Assembly: GCF_014650675.1 (NCBI RefSeq) | Contig: NZ_BMVK01000022.1 | Span: 1-64,000, forward strand | Source: Streptomyces anulatus | GTDB lineage: Bacteria > Actinomycetota > Actinomycetes > Streptomycetales > Streptomycetaceae | Direction of reading: 5' to 3' | Length of the DNA stretch: 64,000 nucleotides | In this document: in pieces, positions 34,147-42,303 of the stretch | Position numbering within the stretch: the stretch's first letter is position 1 | Layout of the letters: every line of letters begins with the position of its first letter | Notes under the pieces: generated by a model | The model's database searches: none | What the model saw: only the letters and a program-made list of their open reading frames with translations | Told to the model about the DNA's origin: nothing | Made by a program: the position numbers and the translations under genes

Positions 34147-35241
34147 TCACTGCCGGCCCGGGCGCAGTCGGAGGAGTTGCCCGTTCGCCTCGCCGAGCGA
34201 GGTCGTCCGGTTGGTCAGATAGATGTCGCCGTCGGGAGCGACGGTGACCCCTCCGGGGTGCTCCAGTCCCTCGCGCGCCAGGACCGTCCGGCCTCCGTCC
34301 CTCTCGACGCGCACCAGCCGCCCGGTGCGGTCGGGCGAGTCGAAGCCCTTCTCGGCCAGTTCGAGGACCAGCATCCGTCCCTGGCGGTCGAAGGCGAGGT
34401 CGATGACGCCGGTGAACCCGCTCGTCACGACGACCGGCTTCCGTCCGGGCGCCATGCGCCAGATCCGGGCCTTGCCCAGCTGGGTCGGCTCGCCGCTGTA
34501 CTCACTGATGTAGAAGGCGCCGTCGGGCCCCTTCACGATGGCCGACGGCACGGACTCGAGCGGCTTGCCGTCGACGGTCTGGTCGGGCATCAGGGCCACC
34601 ATGCGGACCGACCCGTTGTCGGCCACCGACAGGATGTTGTTGCCGCCGGCCTCCGCCACCAGGGTGCCGCCCGGAACCCGGACGATCCCGTACGCGTTGG
34701 CGTTGACGTCGGCACGGTGGGGGTTGTACCGCTGCTCGAACGCGAGAAGGTCTCCGACCGGGTGGAGGCGGCCCTTGCGGTCGATGGTGCCGGTCTGCGC
34801 GAGCCCCCGTGCGGCAGGGCCCAGACCGTTGCGGGTGGCCATCTCGCCGCCGAGGCCGAAGACGACGGAGATCCGCCCGCGGCTCGCGTCGATGTCGTGC
34901 AGTCCGAGCACACTGAACTCGTTGATCACCGAGGGGAGACCGGTGGCGATGCGTTCGGTCCCGTGCCTCTTCCCCGGGGTGTACGAGGTGATGGCCCCGG
35001 TGGCGCCGAAGCAGGCGGGGTATCCGCCCACACCGGGCGCGCACGGACCGGGTCCGCCCCGGCCGGCCTCGGTGACCAGGACACGCCCGGCGTGGGCGTC
35101 CCAGGTGAGCCCGCGCGGGGTCACCAGGTTCTCGGCGACCACGTCGAGCCGTCCGTCGGCCCCGGCCTGCGAGGCGGCGCCGGTCATCAGTCCGCAGAAC
35201 ATGGCGGTGGCGAGCGTGGCGGTGCACAAACGGCGCAGCAT
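34147..35241 (-). CDS. Secreted ScyD/ScyE-like beta-propeller protein
   Basis: A 364-residue exported protein. The N-terminus is a clear signal peptide (MLRRLCTATLATAMFCG, cleavage near ASQAGA). The rest is NHL/SMP-30-like propeller repeats: TPRGLTWD, INEFSVLGLHDID, GGNNILSVADNG, PDGAFYISEYSG, DLAFDRQGRMLVLE and PGGVTVAPDGDIYLTN. This matches ScyD/ScyE-like proteins. ATG 35241 has AGGGGG 6 bases upstream; ATG 35262 overlaps the previous stop (ATGA) but has no site. It is last in the seven-gene operon. Its role is unknown; binding or oxidising a small hydrophobic metabolite outside the cell is possible. Confidence 0.8.
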   Translation of the reverse strand: MLRRLCTATLATAMFCGLMTGAASQAGADGRLDVVAENLVTPRGLTWDAHAGRVLVTEAGRGGPGPCAPGVGGYPACFGATGAITSYTPGKRHGTERIATGLPSVINEFSVLGLHDIDASRGRISVVFGLGGEMATRNGLGPAARGLAQTGTIDRKGRLHPVGDLLAFEQRYNPHRADVNANAYGIVRVPGGTLVAEAGGNNILSVADNGSVRMVALMPDQTVDGKPLESVPSAIVKGPDGAFYISEYSGEPTQLGKARIWRMAPGRKPVVVTSGFTGVIDLAFDRQGRMLVLELAEKGFDSPDRTGRLVRVERDGGRTVLAREGLEHPGGVTVAPDGDIYLTNRTTSLGEANGQLLRLRPGRQ

Positions 35242-35258
35242 CTTCAGCCCCCTGGGCG

Positions 35259-36056
35259 TCATCGTGGGATTGGGCCGGTCGTGCGGCGGGCGCTCCAGGT
35301 CTCCCGCCGGGTGGAGTCGGTCACGTCGCGTTCGGTGTAGTTGTCCGAGACGGCGATGTCGGTGAATCCGGTGGCGCGCAGCGCGTTCCGGACCTCGTCG
35401 CGGGAGAAGTGGCGCTGCGCGTGCTGCTCGACCGATCGCCGGAACAGCTCGCCCTCGGCCACGAAGAGCGACACGAGGTATTCGTACGCGGGTGTGTCCG
35501 GCTCGTGCCGGGTGTTCCAGATGTAGGCGAAGTCGCCGAAGTCCTCGCCGAACTCGCCGGCGGCGGCGATCTCCTCGAAGGTGCGCCGGGTGCTCAGGTC
35601 GAACACGAGCACCCCGCCCGGCCGGAGTGTCCGGGCGAGCTGGTGCAGGGTGGTGGCCAGCGCGTCCTGGCCCGTCAGGTAGTTCGCCCCGTCGAAACAG
35701 ACGAGGGCGGCGTCGAAGGGCCCCAGTTCCGCGAGCCGTTCGTCGGGCACGGCCAGGCAGAGCAGTTCGGTTCCGGGGGCCGTGCGGGCGCGGGCCACGT
35801 CCAGCATCGCGTCGGACGCGTCGACCCCGGTGACCTCGTAGCCGTGGTCCTGCAGGGCCTTGATCGTCATACCGGTGCCGCAGGCGACGTCGAGTACGTT
35901 CCGCACCTGGAGACCGGACTCGGCGAATCGTTTCCCCGTGAAGGTGAGCCACTGGTCGTACGGGACACGGTCGGCGGCCATCCACCGGTCGTAGACCTGG
36001 GCGAGCGCGCTGTACGGAGCCCCGTACCCGTCGTCCGCCTCCGGCCGGGGGCTCAC
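35259..36056 (-). CDS. Class I SAM-dependent methyltransferase
   Basis: A 265-residue methyltransferase. It has YDRWMAAD near the start, motif I VLDVACGTGMTIKAL, GVDASDAML, FDAALVCFDGANYL and RPGGVLVFDLST. The C-terminal insert with EGELFRRSVEQHAQRHFS resembles N-methyltransferases acting on amino sugars or small amines. The GTG start overlaps the SDR stop by GTGA and has no separate ribosome site, so translation is coupled. Together with the SDR it suggests tailoring of a small molecule, possibly an enediyne-linked sugar, but no glycosyltransferase or sugar synthesis genes lie in this operon. Confidence 0.85.
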   Translation of the reverse strand: MSPRPEADDGYGAPYSALAQVYDRWMAADRVPYDQWLTFTGKRFAESGLQVRNVLDVACGTGMTIKALQDHGYEVTGVDASDAMLDVARARTAPGTELLCLAVPDERLAELGPFDAALVCFDGANYLTGQDALATTLHQLARTLRPGGVLVFDLSTRRTFEEIAAAGEFGEDFGDFAYIWNTRHEPDTPAYEYLVSLFVAEGELFRRSVEQHAQRHFSRDEVRNALRATGFTDIAVSDNYTERDVTDSTRRETWSARRTTGPIPR

Positions 36057-36787
36057 CGGGCGTCCCACGGTCCGGCCTGCGCCAGGTACCGCCGCCCGGA
36101 GACCTCCCCGGACGAGGTCTGTGCCAGCCACTTCCAGAACGGCAGCGTCACGTCCGGGGTCGGCACGCCCGACAGATCGAAGCCGGGCTCCGCCTCGGCG
36201 TAGCCGCGCGTGCGTATGCCGCCCGGGTCGACGGAGGTGATCCCCACGCCGGTGTCGGCCAGTTCCGCCGCGATGATGCGCGAGGCCTGGTCGAGGGCGG
36301 CCTTGCTGGCCCCGTAGATGCCCGCGCACGGGAACACGTCCACGGCCGCCTCGCTGGACAGGTTGACCACCAGTCCGCCGCTGTCCCGCAGCAGCGGCAG
36401 GGCGAGCTGCGCCAGTGCCACGGGGGCGACCACATTGGTGCGGAGCACCTTCTCGAAGACGTCCACCGGGTGGTCGAGCAGCGGCCTGATCGGGCTGACC
36501 CCCATCTGGGAGGCGTTGTTCACCAGCCAGTCGAGGCGTCCGAGGGAACCTGCCTCCGCGATCAGCCGCTCCCGGTGCGCGGCCTCCCCCACGTCCCCCG
36601 CCACCGCGACGACGGTGACGCCCCGGTCGGTGAGCCGCTTGGCGACCGCCGTCAGGTCGGACTCGGTCCGCGCGGTGAGCACCAGTCGCCAGCCGGCGCC
36701 GCCGAGGAACTCGGCGACGGTCTCGCCGAGCCCGGTACTGGCGCCGGTGATCAGAGCGACACGTGATGGTGTGCGGGGGTCTGTCAT
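36053..36787 (-). CDS. Short-chain dehydrogenase/reductase
   Basis: A 244-residue classical SDR. It has the cofactor motif TGASTGLG (14-21), NNAS (90-93), NLSS with the catalytic serine near 145, and Y158-x3-K162. Arg40 after the second strand suggests NADPH preference. ATG 36787 is 9 bases from AGGAG; an upstream ATG is too close to it. It is coupled by GTGA to the methyltransferase downstream. The substrate is unknown. Confidence 0.88.
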   Translation of the reverse strand: MTDPRTPSRVALITGASTGLGETVAEFLGGAGWRLVLTARTESDLTAVAKRLTDRGVTVVAVAGDVGEAAHRERLIAEAGSLGRLDWLVNNASQMGVSPIRPLLDHPVDVFEKVLRTNVVAPVALAQLALPLLRDSGGLVVNLSSEAAVDVFPCAGIYGASKAALDQASRIIAAELADTGVGITSVDPGGIRTRGYAEAEPGFDLSGVPTPDVTLPFWKWLAQTSSGEVSGRRYLAQAGPWDAR

Positions 36788-36824
36788 GGACATCAGCTCC
36801 TGGGTCAGCGGGGGCGGTGCCCGC

Positions 36825-37295
36825 TCAGGTGGACAGGCGGATTCCGTGTTCGGCATAGCAGCGGACGAGCGTCAGGGCCTCGCCCCACCCGGGTGCGCAC
36901 TCCCCGAACCGGGCGAGACCGGCCGCGGTCTGCGGCAATCCGGTCTCCACCACCGTGAGCCAGGTGCCGTCCGGGTGCTCCGCGGTGGTGAAGGTGACCA
37001 GCGAGGGCGGTGTGCCCCAGGTGAACGCGAAGCGTTCGTTCGGCACGCACTCCATGACCACCCCGTCGTCGGTGACTTCGCTGCCGTCGTCCGTCCACCC
37101 GCGCCAGACCAGGTGCACCGGGCTGCCCTCGGACGGGCCGAAGGCCGAGCCGTTGGTGAACCACTTGTCCCAGCCCGTGCCGCTGGACAGCAGGTCGAAC
37201 ACGGCGTCGGGCGCCGCGCGGACCAGGGTGGAATGCAGGATGTCGGGGACCTGAACGGCGTCCTGGGGGGTGCCGTTCTCGTCGGTGGTGCTCAT
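36825..37295 (-). CDS. SRPBCC (AHSA1-like, START-fold) protein 1
   Basis: A 156-residue SRPBCC protein. It has the AHSA1 pattern: LVRAAPDAVFDLLSS, WDKWFTNGS, GSPVHLVWRGW, FTWGTPPSLVTF and a C-terminal helix with GWGEALTLVRCY. The fold forms a deep ligand pocket. The enediyne self-resistance protein CalC and its relatives CalU16/CalU19 have this fold. This gene is paired with a second SRPBCC gene, next to an exporter and 3.8 kb from the enediyne cassette. A role in binding or neutralising the product is an inference; most family members are not resistance proteins. Confidence 0.85.
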   Translation of the reverse strand: MSTTDENGTPQDAVQVPDILHSTLVRAAPDAVFDLLSSGTGWDKWFTNGSAFGPSEGSPVHLVWRGWTDDGSEVTDDGVVMECVPNERFAFTWGTPPSLVTFTTAEHPDGTWLTVVETGLPQTAAGLARFGECAPGWGEALTLVRCYAEHGIRLST

Positions 37296-37340
37296 GTCGT
37301 GCTCTCTCCTTGCTCTGTTCTGATCTGTTCTGTTCGAGAC

Positions 37341-37850
37341 TCAGTCGGCGGATGCCGCCGCGTAGACGGGCATCAGTTCCATCCAGCGCGCGTCGGAGTC
37401 CGCCACCCCGGGTGTACCGGCGAGGTGTGCTTCCAGGTTGTCGGTGTACATGTGCCAGCCGGCCGCGTAGTCGACCGGGTCGGCCTCCGGGCCGAACCCC
37501 ACGTGCTCCAGGAGCAGTCGGGTGCCGCCGTCCTCCGTGGGCGACAGGTCAAGCCGCAGCTCGGACTCCGTCTCGCCGGTGTAGCGCCAGGTCACCCGCA
37601 GCCGGGTGGACGGCTCCCAGGAGAGAACGCGGCAGACGATGGTGTCGCCGTGCGCGCCGCGCCCCTCGAGGACGTACTCCACGTCGGGCCCCGGTATGCC
37701 CTTGAGGACCGGACCGAACCAGTGGGGCAGCCGGTCCGGTTCGGTCCAGGCCCGCCACACCTCGTCGGGCGTCGCCGGGAGAACCCGGTCCAGCCTCGCC
37801 GTGCGTGCCGTACGCGATGCCGTTCCGAGGGCGCTGAGCGATCCGCTCAT
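37341..37850 (-). CDS. SRPBCC (AHSA1-like, START-fold) protein 2
   Basis: A 169-residue SRPBCC protein. It has LDRVLPATPDEVWRAWTEPDRLPHWFGP at the start, RVTWRYTGETESELRLDLS, GTRLLLEHVGF and YAAGWHMYTDNLEAHLAG, a strong AHSA1/SRPBCC pattern. GGAG is 6 bases from ATG 37850 and only 3 from the adjacent ATG 37853. It is weakly similar to its neighbour and probably arose by old duplication. The pair sits between the MFS exporter and the SDR, in one minus-strand operon. Ligand unknown; product binding or protection is proposed from context. Confidence 0.85.
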   Translation of the reverse strand: MSGSLSALGTASRTARTARLDRVLPATPDEVWRAWTEPDRLPHWFGPVLKGIPGPDVEYVLEGRGAHGDTIVCRVLSWEPSTRLRVTWRYTGETESELRLDLSPTEDGGTRLLLEHVGFGPEADPVDYAAGWHMYTDNLEAHLAGTPGVADSDARWMELMPVYAAASAD

Positions 37851-37944
37851 CATGAACTCCGCTTCTGTGCGTGGACGGGGAGGGGAGTGCGCGGGGCCGG
37901 GCGAGGTGGAGATGTGCGGGTGGTACGCGGCGGGGACGGGCCGG

Positions 37945-39225
37945 TCAGGTCTGTGCGGTGAGCGTGGAGTCCCCGGTCTCGGCCGGCGCCGCCGCCGCGC
38001 GGTCGGCCTCCACGATCGGGCGGCTCAGGGCGAGCACGCCGACCCCGACGCCCGCGGCCACGACGAGCACCATGGCGGTGTTCAGGGAGGTGGCGTCGGA
38101 GAGCCACCCGTAGGCGGTCGGCGTCGCGATGAACGCGGCGTACGCGGGCACCATCATGGCCGCCGCGACGATGTTGACGCGGCTGGGCGCCACCCGGGCC
38201 GCGGCGCTGAGGCAGGTGGGCTGTACGCCGGCGATGGCGATGCCCATGAGCAGGAAGGCGAAGACGGACAGCCACAGGTCGAAGGCGCCCATCAGCAGGG
38301 CGCCGGACAGGGCGGTTCCGATCGCGGAGATCAGGAACGACCTGCGGATGCCGAGGGAGGCCACCAGCCAGGCGTTGATCATGCGGCCGATCATCATCGT
38401 GAGGCTGAAGAGGGCGAACGCCGCGCCGCCGTAGACGATGGGGGCGTCGAGGAGCTGGTCGACGTAGATGACCGACCAGACCTGGACGATGCTCTCGACC
38501 GCGATGCCGAGGACGGTCATCACGAAGACCACGCGGAACAGCGGGTTGCGCATCAGCTTGATGAGGCCGATGTCGCCCTCCGCCTCCGAGCCGCTCGGCG
38601 TCTCCTCGGGCTCGTCCTGGTTGACCGGCGGGTACTTGATCACGAAGGAGGCGAGGAGCACCGGCGCCATGATGACGGCGAACAGCACGGCGACCCAGCG
38701 GTAGTCCATGCCCAGGCTGATCAGTGCGCCCGCGCCGAGGGCGCTGATGACCGTGCCGCCGCTGTTGATCGCGTACATCATGTTCATCACTTCGCGGCCG
38801 CTGCGGGCCTGGATCTCCATGAACACGCTGTTGGTGGCGGTGTCGACCAGTGCGGACCCGAGGCCGGCGAGGACGAAGGCGATCAGCAGACCCACGAAGT
38901 GGTCGCTCACGGCCAGCATCACGAGCAGCCCGATGAGGGCGAGTTGGCCGTAGATGCCGATCCAGCGGTGATCCAGGTAGCGGTAGATCCGCTTGGCGGC
39001 GAGCAGCGTCAGCAGTCCGACGACCGGCAACAGCAGGTGCGCGGTGCCGAAGAACCCGTCACTCAGGTCGAGGGAACGGATGACCTCCGCCCAGGCCACG
39101 GTCATCACACCGATGGCGATGCCGAACATGAAGAACTGGGTGCCGGACAACCAGGTGACGGCCCGTAAGTTCCATGGGGGTTCGGCTGTCGCCGAATCGG
39201 TCCCGTCCTGGTGTTCAGTCGTCAC
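37945..39225 (-). CDS. MFS transporter
   Basis: A 426-residue major facilitator protein with twelve predicted membrane segments in two halves, separated by a charged loop (VNQDEPEETPSGSEAEGD). The half-motif GSALVDTATNSVFMEIQ and GIAIAGVQPTCLSAAA suit the MFS fold. The GTG start overlaps the stop of the small upstream gene (GTGA). It is the only exporter in the neighbourhood of the enediyne cassette and is the prime candidate for product efflux. The substrate is not deducible from sequence. Confidence 0.87.
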   Translation of the reverse strand: MTTEHQDGTDSATAEPPWNLRAVTWLSGTQFFMFGIAIGVMTVAWAEVIRSLDLSDGFFGTAHLLLPVVGLLTLLAAKRIYRYLDHRWIGIYGQLALIGLLVMLAVSDHFVGLLIAFVLAGLGSALVDTATNSVFMEIQARSGREVMNMMYAINSGGTVISALGAGALISLGMDYRWVAVLFAVIMAPVLLASFVIKYPPVNQDEPEETPSGSEAEGDIGLIKLMRNPLFRVVFVMTVLGIAVESIVQVWSVIYVDQLLDAPIVYGGAAFALFSLTMMIGRMINAWLVASLGIRRSFLISAIGTALSGALLMGAFDLWLSVFAFLLMGIAIAGVQPTCLSAAARVAPSRVNIVAAAMMVPAYAAFIATPTAYGWLSDATSLNTAMVLVVAAGVGVGVLALSRPIVEADRAAAAPAETGDSTLTAQT

Positions 39226-39668
39226 GCTGTCTCCTGGTGCGCCGGATGCCAATGCCTGTGCGGAGTCCGCCGGTACTTGGCGTGCTCCTCGGTGTTCATC
39301 AGCTCGAATACGGTGCTCATCTCGCTGCGCAGAATTCTTGAGATATCGACGGTTTCCACGAGCTTTTCGTAGAGCTCCATCAACTCGGGATCGGCGTCGA
39401 CCCTCGGCATGACCTCGTCGTAGTGCGCCCGGTCGTGGAAGTAGGTGAGTTCGGCGTAGACCACCTCGTCCGGTGCCACGTCGACACCGGAGGCGATGTC
39501 CGAGCAGCCGTATTTCGCCTCGGGGTCGCTCACCTCCATCACGGTGCCGCCGATGGCGCCGTGTCGCCGGAACACTTCCACGGCGTCGTGGACGACGGCG
39601 CGGAAATCCTCTTCGCGTGACCTGGGCACCCTGTGCAGGAACCAGATGAGATACACGGAATCCACCAC
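39222..39668 (-). CDS. Small DUF1428/ABM-like dimeric alpha-beta-barrel protein
   Basis: A 148-residue protein. Motifs VYLIWFLHRVP, HDAVEVFRRHGAIGGTVMEVSD, VVYAELTYFHDRAHYDEVMPRVDADPELM resemble DUF1428 and antibiotic-biosynthesis-monooxygenase folds. The C-terminus is His-rich. The GTG start has only a weak ribosome site. It heads the seven-gene operon and an AT-rich promoter-like motif shared with the 398-aa gene lies about 60 bases upstream. Possible roles are a cofactor-free oxygenase or a stress-linked small-molecule binder. Moderate confidence in the family. Confidence 0.7.
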   Translation of the reverse strand: MVDSVYLIWFLHRVPRSREEDFRAVVHDAVEVFRRHGAIGGTVMEVSDPEAKYGCSDIASGVDVAPDEVVYAELTYFHDRAHYDEVMPRVDADPELMELYEKLVETVDISRILRSEMSTVFELMNTEEHAKYRRTPHRHWHPAHQETA

Positions 39669-39726
39669 CCCAGCGAGATTTGAGCCCCGGAAAAGAGGCC
39701 TGTGAATCGAGCTGTCCGGCAGGAGG

Positions 39727-39745
39727 CTATACGAATACTAAGTGA
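39727..39745 (-). promoter_or_regulatory. Shared operator/promoter motif, site 1
   Basis: On the plus strand the site reads CTATACGAATACTAAGTGA. It matches site 3 before the 398-aa gene at 15 of 19 positions, a striking match in GC-rich DNA. On the coding strand it reads ACTTAGTATTCGTATAG and includes a TATAGC that could act as a -10 box for the seven-gene operon. It probably binds the HxlR regulator encoded nearby (inference). Confidence 0.6.
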
Positions 39746-40147
39746 GTGGCAAGAATCACGTCGGGCGCCCCAGGACCCGCATGACGCCGCATCCGCACCG
39801 GCTCCACCGTCGGCCCGGCGTGCCGCCGACACATGCCCCCGCCACGGCGGATCGGCAGGGCGCAGCCGACCCGACACGCCCGCGACGGGGCGGACACAGG
39901 AGACACAGCACCCCTGATCGACATCCGAACCGCCTTGCGCAGCAGCGGTGATGAGGGCTGTGGGTCCCCTCGGAACCCAGCGGTCCGACGGACCCCGACG
40001 CGGCCCCCGCGGCGGCTCGAAGCGACCTCCCGCCCACCTCCCCCGCCGCACCCGCCCAACCGGCTCCGCCGCGGGGGGCCTCACCGGCCACGACGGGCCG
40101 CTCCACCGCCCGCCCACCGGCCTCTCCGCGCTCCCTTGTAAGGAGCA

Positions 40148-40161
40148 CGAATGTTACTATC
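40148..40161 (+). promoter_or_regulatory. Related motif at the HxlR gene, site 2
   Basis: ACGAATGTTACTAT contains the same ACGAAT and ACTA elements as site 1, with three extra bases between them. It lies about 27 bases before the preferred GTG start of the HxlR gene and overlaps an alternative ATG. Autoregulation is suggested. The match is weaker than between sites 1 and 3. Confidence 0.4.
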
Positions 40162-40186
40162 GACAACGAGAGTGAAGGAGGCCGCC

Positions 40187-40831
40187 GTGAAGCGAGAATA
40201 CGGACAGTTCTGCGGTCTGGCCGCCGGGCTGGACGTCATCGGCGAGCGGTGGACCCTCCTCATCGTGCGGGAGCTGCTGATCGGCCCCGCCCGCTTCAAG
40301 AGCTTGCTGGAGAACCTCCCCGGGATCGGCCCCAACCTGCTCACCGATCGGCTGCGGATGCTCGGCGACCACGGTCTGGTGGAGCAGACGTCCGTGGCCG
40401 AGGACGGGCGTGCCCGGCTCTACCGGCTCACCGAGTCCGGGCAGGAGTTGCGGGAGCCGGTCCTCACGCTCGCGCGCTGGGGCCTGAAGTTCCTCGACGA
40501 GTCGGATGCCGACGGGACGACCCGCGCCGAGTGGGGCTTCCTCGCCGTGCAGGCGATGATCGTCGACGACGCCGTCCCCCAGGTGGACGAGGTCTACGAG
40601 TTCAGGGTCAGCGAGCAGATCTTCCAGATCCTGGTGCGCGACGGCCGGGTGTCCTTCGAGCGCGGCGCGGTGGCGGAGCCCGCGCTGACCATCGAGTGCG
40701 ACGCCGGCACGTTCGTCCGGGTGGGCGCGCGGCTGCTCTCCCCGTTCCAGGCCCTCGCCACCGGCGACGTCCGGATCAAGGGCGACCCCGAGGCCGTGCT
40801 CCGCTGCACCCTGATGCTCGGCCTGGACTGA
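40187..40831 (+). CDS. HxlR-family regulator with C-terminal SCP2-like domain
   Basis: A 214-residue regulator. The N-terminal winged helix has CGLAAGLDVIGERWTLLIVRELLIGPARFKSLLENLPGI, with the conserved HxlR cysteine at residue 9. NLLTDRLRMLGDHGLVEQ follows. The C-terminal half (about 125-214) resembles a sterol-carrier-like sensor (FRVSEQIFQILVRDG, GDVRIKGDPEAVLRC). AGGAGG lies 5 bases before GTG 40187. ATG 40151 also has a good site and would add 12 residues. HxlR proteins commonly sense electrophiles or quinones through cysteine. Position and motif sites suggest control of the flanking operon, itself and the 398-aa gene. Confidence 0.88.
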   Translation: MKREYGQFCGLAAGLDVIGERWTLLIVRELLIGPARFKSLLENLPGIGPNLLTDRLRMLGDHGLVEQTSVAEDGRARLYRLTESGQELREPVLTLARWGLKFLDESDADGTTRAEWGFLAVQAMIVDDAVPQVDEVYEFRVSEQIFQILVRDGRVSFERGAVAEPALTIECDAGTFVRVGARLLSPFQALATGDVRIKGDPEAVLRCTLMLGLD

Positions 40832-40869
40832 GCCCCCGGGCGCGGCGGATCCGCCCGGGGGCTCAGTCC
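40825..40869. terminator. Strong terminator after the HxlR gene
   Basis: An 18-base inverted repeat beginning GGACTGAGCCCCCGGGCG pairs with its complement across a short loop. The stem overlaps the HxlR stop codon. Confidence 0.85.
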
Positions 40870-40909
40870 ACCCGTTTCGCCGTCCGGCGCCCTGGCCGGG
40901 CACGACACA

Positions 40910-40944
40910 ACGGTGCACCCCCACACCGCGTGGGGGTGCACCGT
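40910..40944. terminator. Perfect hairpin terminator for the 398-aa gene
   Basis: A perfect 15-base stem, ACGGTGCACCCCCAC with its complement around a 5-base loop, lies 17 bases beyond the stop of the minus-strand gene. It is separate from the hairpin of the convergent HxlR gene. Confidence 0.85.
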
Positions 40945-40960
40945 CACGTCACGACACAGG

Positions 40961-42157
40961 TCACTCGGCGGCCAGCTCGGCACCGCCCTGGACCACGTCG
41001 ATCTTGCCGTCGGGACGGCCGTGGCACTTGATCGAGTTGAGCGTGTAGCGGCCCGCGCCGGTGTAGTCGCCCGTCTTGCCGCGGAACGTGCCGTACAGCT
41101 TGGCGTTGGTCATCGGGCCCGCGATCGGGTCCGTCGGGTTCGACAGCTGCACGTCGCCGGCGCCGACGGTGCCACGGTCGAAGGTGCGGTCCAGGTTGAC
41201 CGCGGCCCAGCCGTAGTACCGGCCGCGCACGCTCTCCACGAACGGCATGTCGGCGTCGCGCAGGCGCTGCGCACGCGCACCGTCGCCCTGGATCGCCACC
41301 TCACCCTTGCGGGCGAGCGAGGTGAGCGCGATACGGCCGAGCGACACGGGCACCTCGACCATCTCACCCTTGCCGACGAAGCCGCTCGGGTAGAACGGAC
41401 GCAGCGTCTCGGAGAGGTAGTTGTGCTCCAGGTTGTTGCCGTCGTACTCGACGCTCAGACCGCGGAACGGGAAGATCTCGTAGTGGCACGAGCCGTCCTC
41501 GTTGAGGCCCTTGAGCTCCTTCTCGACGGTGAGGTCGGTCCGGATCGTCCCGACGTTGGTGCTCGCGAGCACCCGGCCGAGGATGGAGTCGAACCACAGC
41601 GGTGAGAGCACCGCACGGACCGCGCCGACGCCCGGGGTCATGATGACGACCCGGCCGCCGATGATGAGCGGCACCGTCTGGTCGAAGTACCCGGTCTCCT
41701 CGACCTCGGCCTCGCTGTACACCCGCTGCGGCTTCACGCCCGTGATGTCGCCGGTGAGCACGCGCGCCCAGTCGGCGACCTCGGGGTCGTCGTCCGTCGC
41801 GTACTTCTCGAAGACGCCCATGGCCCGCGGACCGGCCGAACGCAGGGCCAGCCACAGCGCGCCGGAGCGGACCAGGCGGTCCTTCTCGGTGGCGATCGTG
41901 TCGGAGATGAACGCCAGGCTCTCCTCCGGGTTGCGGTCGGCGAACTCCCACAGCGCACGCTCGCGCTCCAGGGGGCTCTCGTGCCCTTCGGTGACCTCTC
42001 GGAGCTCACTGTCGCTACGGGTGTCGTACGGCAGGAACTTCTCGGTGATCGGCCGGGCGAAGTCCAGGTACTCCGCGGGGTCGTTGTACCGGGCGGCCGG
42101 CGGCGGCGTGAGGGCCACCAGGCCTTCCTGCATCCGGGATTCGATCGATTGGGTCAT
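40961..42157 (-). CDS. Unrecognised 398-residue protein with HEAT-like N-terminus
   Basis: A soluble protein with GGAGG 4 bases before the ATG. Residues about 55-145 look like HEAT-type helices (LERERALWEFADRNPEESLAFI, SGALWLALRSAG, DPEVADWARVL). From about 160 on it is beta-rich (VPLIIGGRVVIMTPGVGAV, IRTDLTVEKEL, FPFRGLSVEYDGNN, TLNSIKCHG), perhaps a lipocalin-like or barrel domain. There is no signal peptide. I do not recognise the family. It is transcribed alone, from a promoter region carrying the motif shared with the exporter operon, and has its own terminator. It is probably part of the HxlR regulon. Confidence 0.75.
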   Translation of the reverse strand: MTQSIESRMQEGLVALTPPPAARYNDPAEYLDFARPITEKFLPYDTRSDSELREVTEGHESPLERERALWEFADRNPEESLAFISDTIATEKDRLVRSGALWLALRSAGPRAMGVFEKYATDDDPEVADWARVLTGDITGVKPQRVYSEAEVEETGYFDQTVPLIIGGRVVIMTPGVGAVRAVLSPLWFDSILGRVLASTNVGTIRTDLTVEKELKGLNEDGSCHYEIFPFRGLSVEYDGNNLEHNYLSETLRPFYPSGFVGKGEMVEVPVSLGRIALTSLARKGEVAIQGDGARAQRLRDADMPFVESVRGRYYGWAAVNLDRTFDRGTVGAGDVQLSNPTDPIAGPMTNAKLYGTFRGKTGDYTGAGRYTLNSIKCHGRPDGKIDVVQGGAELAAE

Positions 42158-42194
42158 GTTTCCTCCGCAGTTAGGTAGTGCACCCCATGCGAGG

Positions 42195-42216
42195 TAGTTA
42201 TATGAAAACTAAGTCA
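42195..42216 (-). promoter_or_regulatory. Shared operator/promoter motif, site 3
   Basis: Plus-strand TTATATGAAAACTAAGTCA at 42198-42216 is the partner of site 1. It overlaps an inverted repeat TAGTTATATGAAAACTA (42195-42211) with perfect TAGTT/AACTA arms. The site lies about 40 bases before the 398-aa gene. On that strand a TTGACA box lies further upstream and TATAAC sits inside the motif, at longer than normal spacing, so repressor or activator control is likely. Confidence 0.6.
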
Positions 42217-42303
42217 CATCTACCTGTCAAGCACGGTGCCTCCAGGGATCACTTGGCGGATACTGGGGACCGTAGATCATCTACTTAAGGAACGTGTGGC
42301 CAT

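Larger units (their letters stand above)
39669..40186. other. 518-base intergenic region between the operon and the HxlR gene
   Basis: No gene is supported here. Apparent open frames are Pro/Arg/His-rich shadows without ribosome sites. It contains two motif sites described separately (39727-39745 and 40148-40161). The stretch from about 39990 to 40130 is C-rich and low in complexity. Confidence 0.6.

Noticed and set aside
34147..39668. Calling the seven-gene operon a confirmed part of the enediyne cluster
   Set aside because: It is on the far side of a strong terminator and a divergent gene, and has a different promoter motif from the cassette. The link is plausible but unproven.
39742..40175. 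Several short frames in the gap before the HxlR gene
   Set aside because: They are Pro/Arg/His-rich, overlap each other in several frames and have no ribosome sites.
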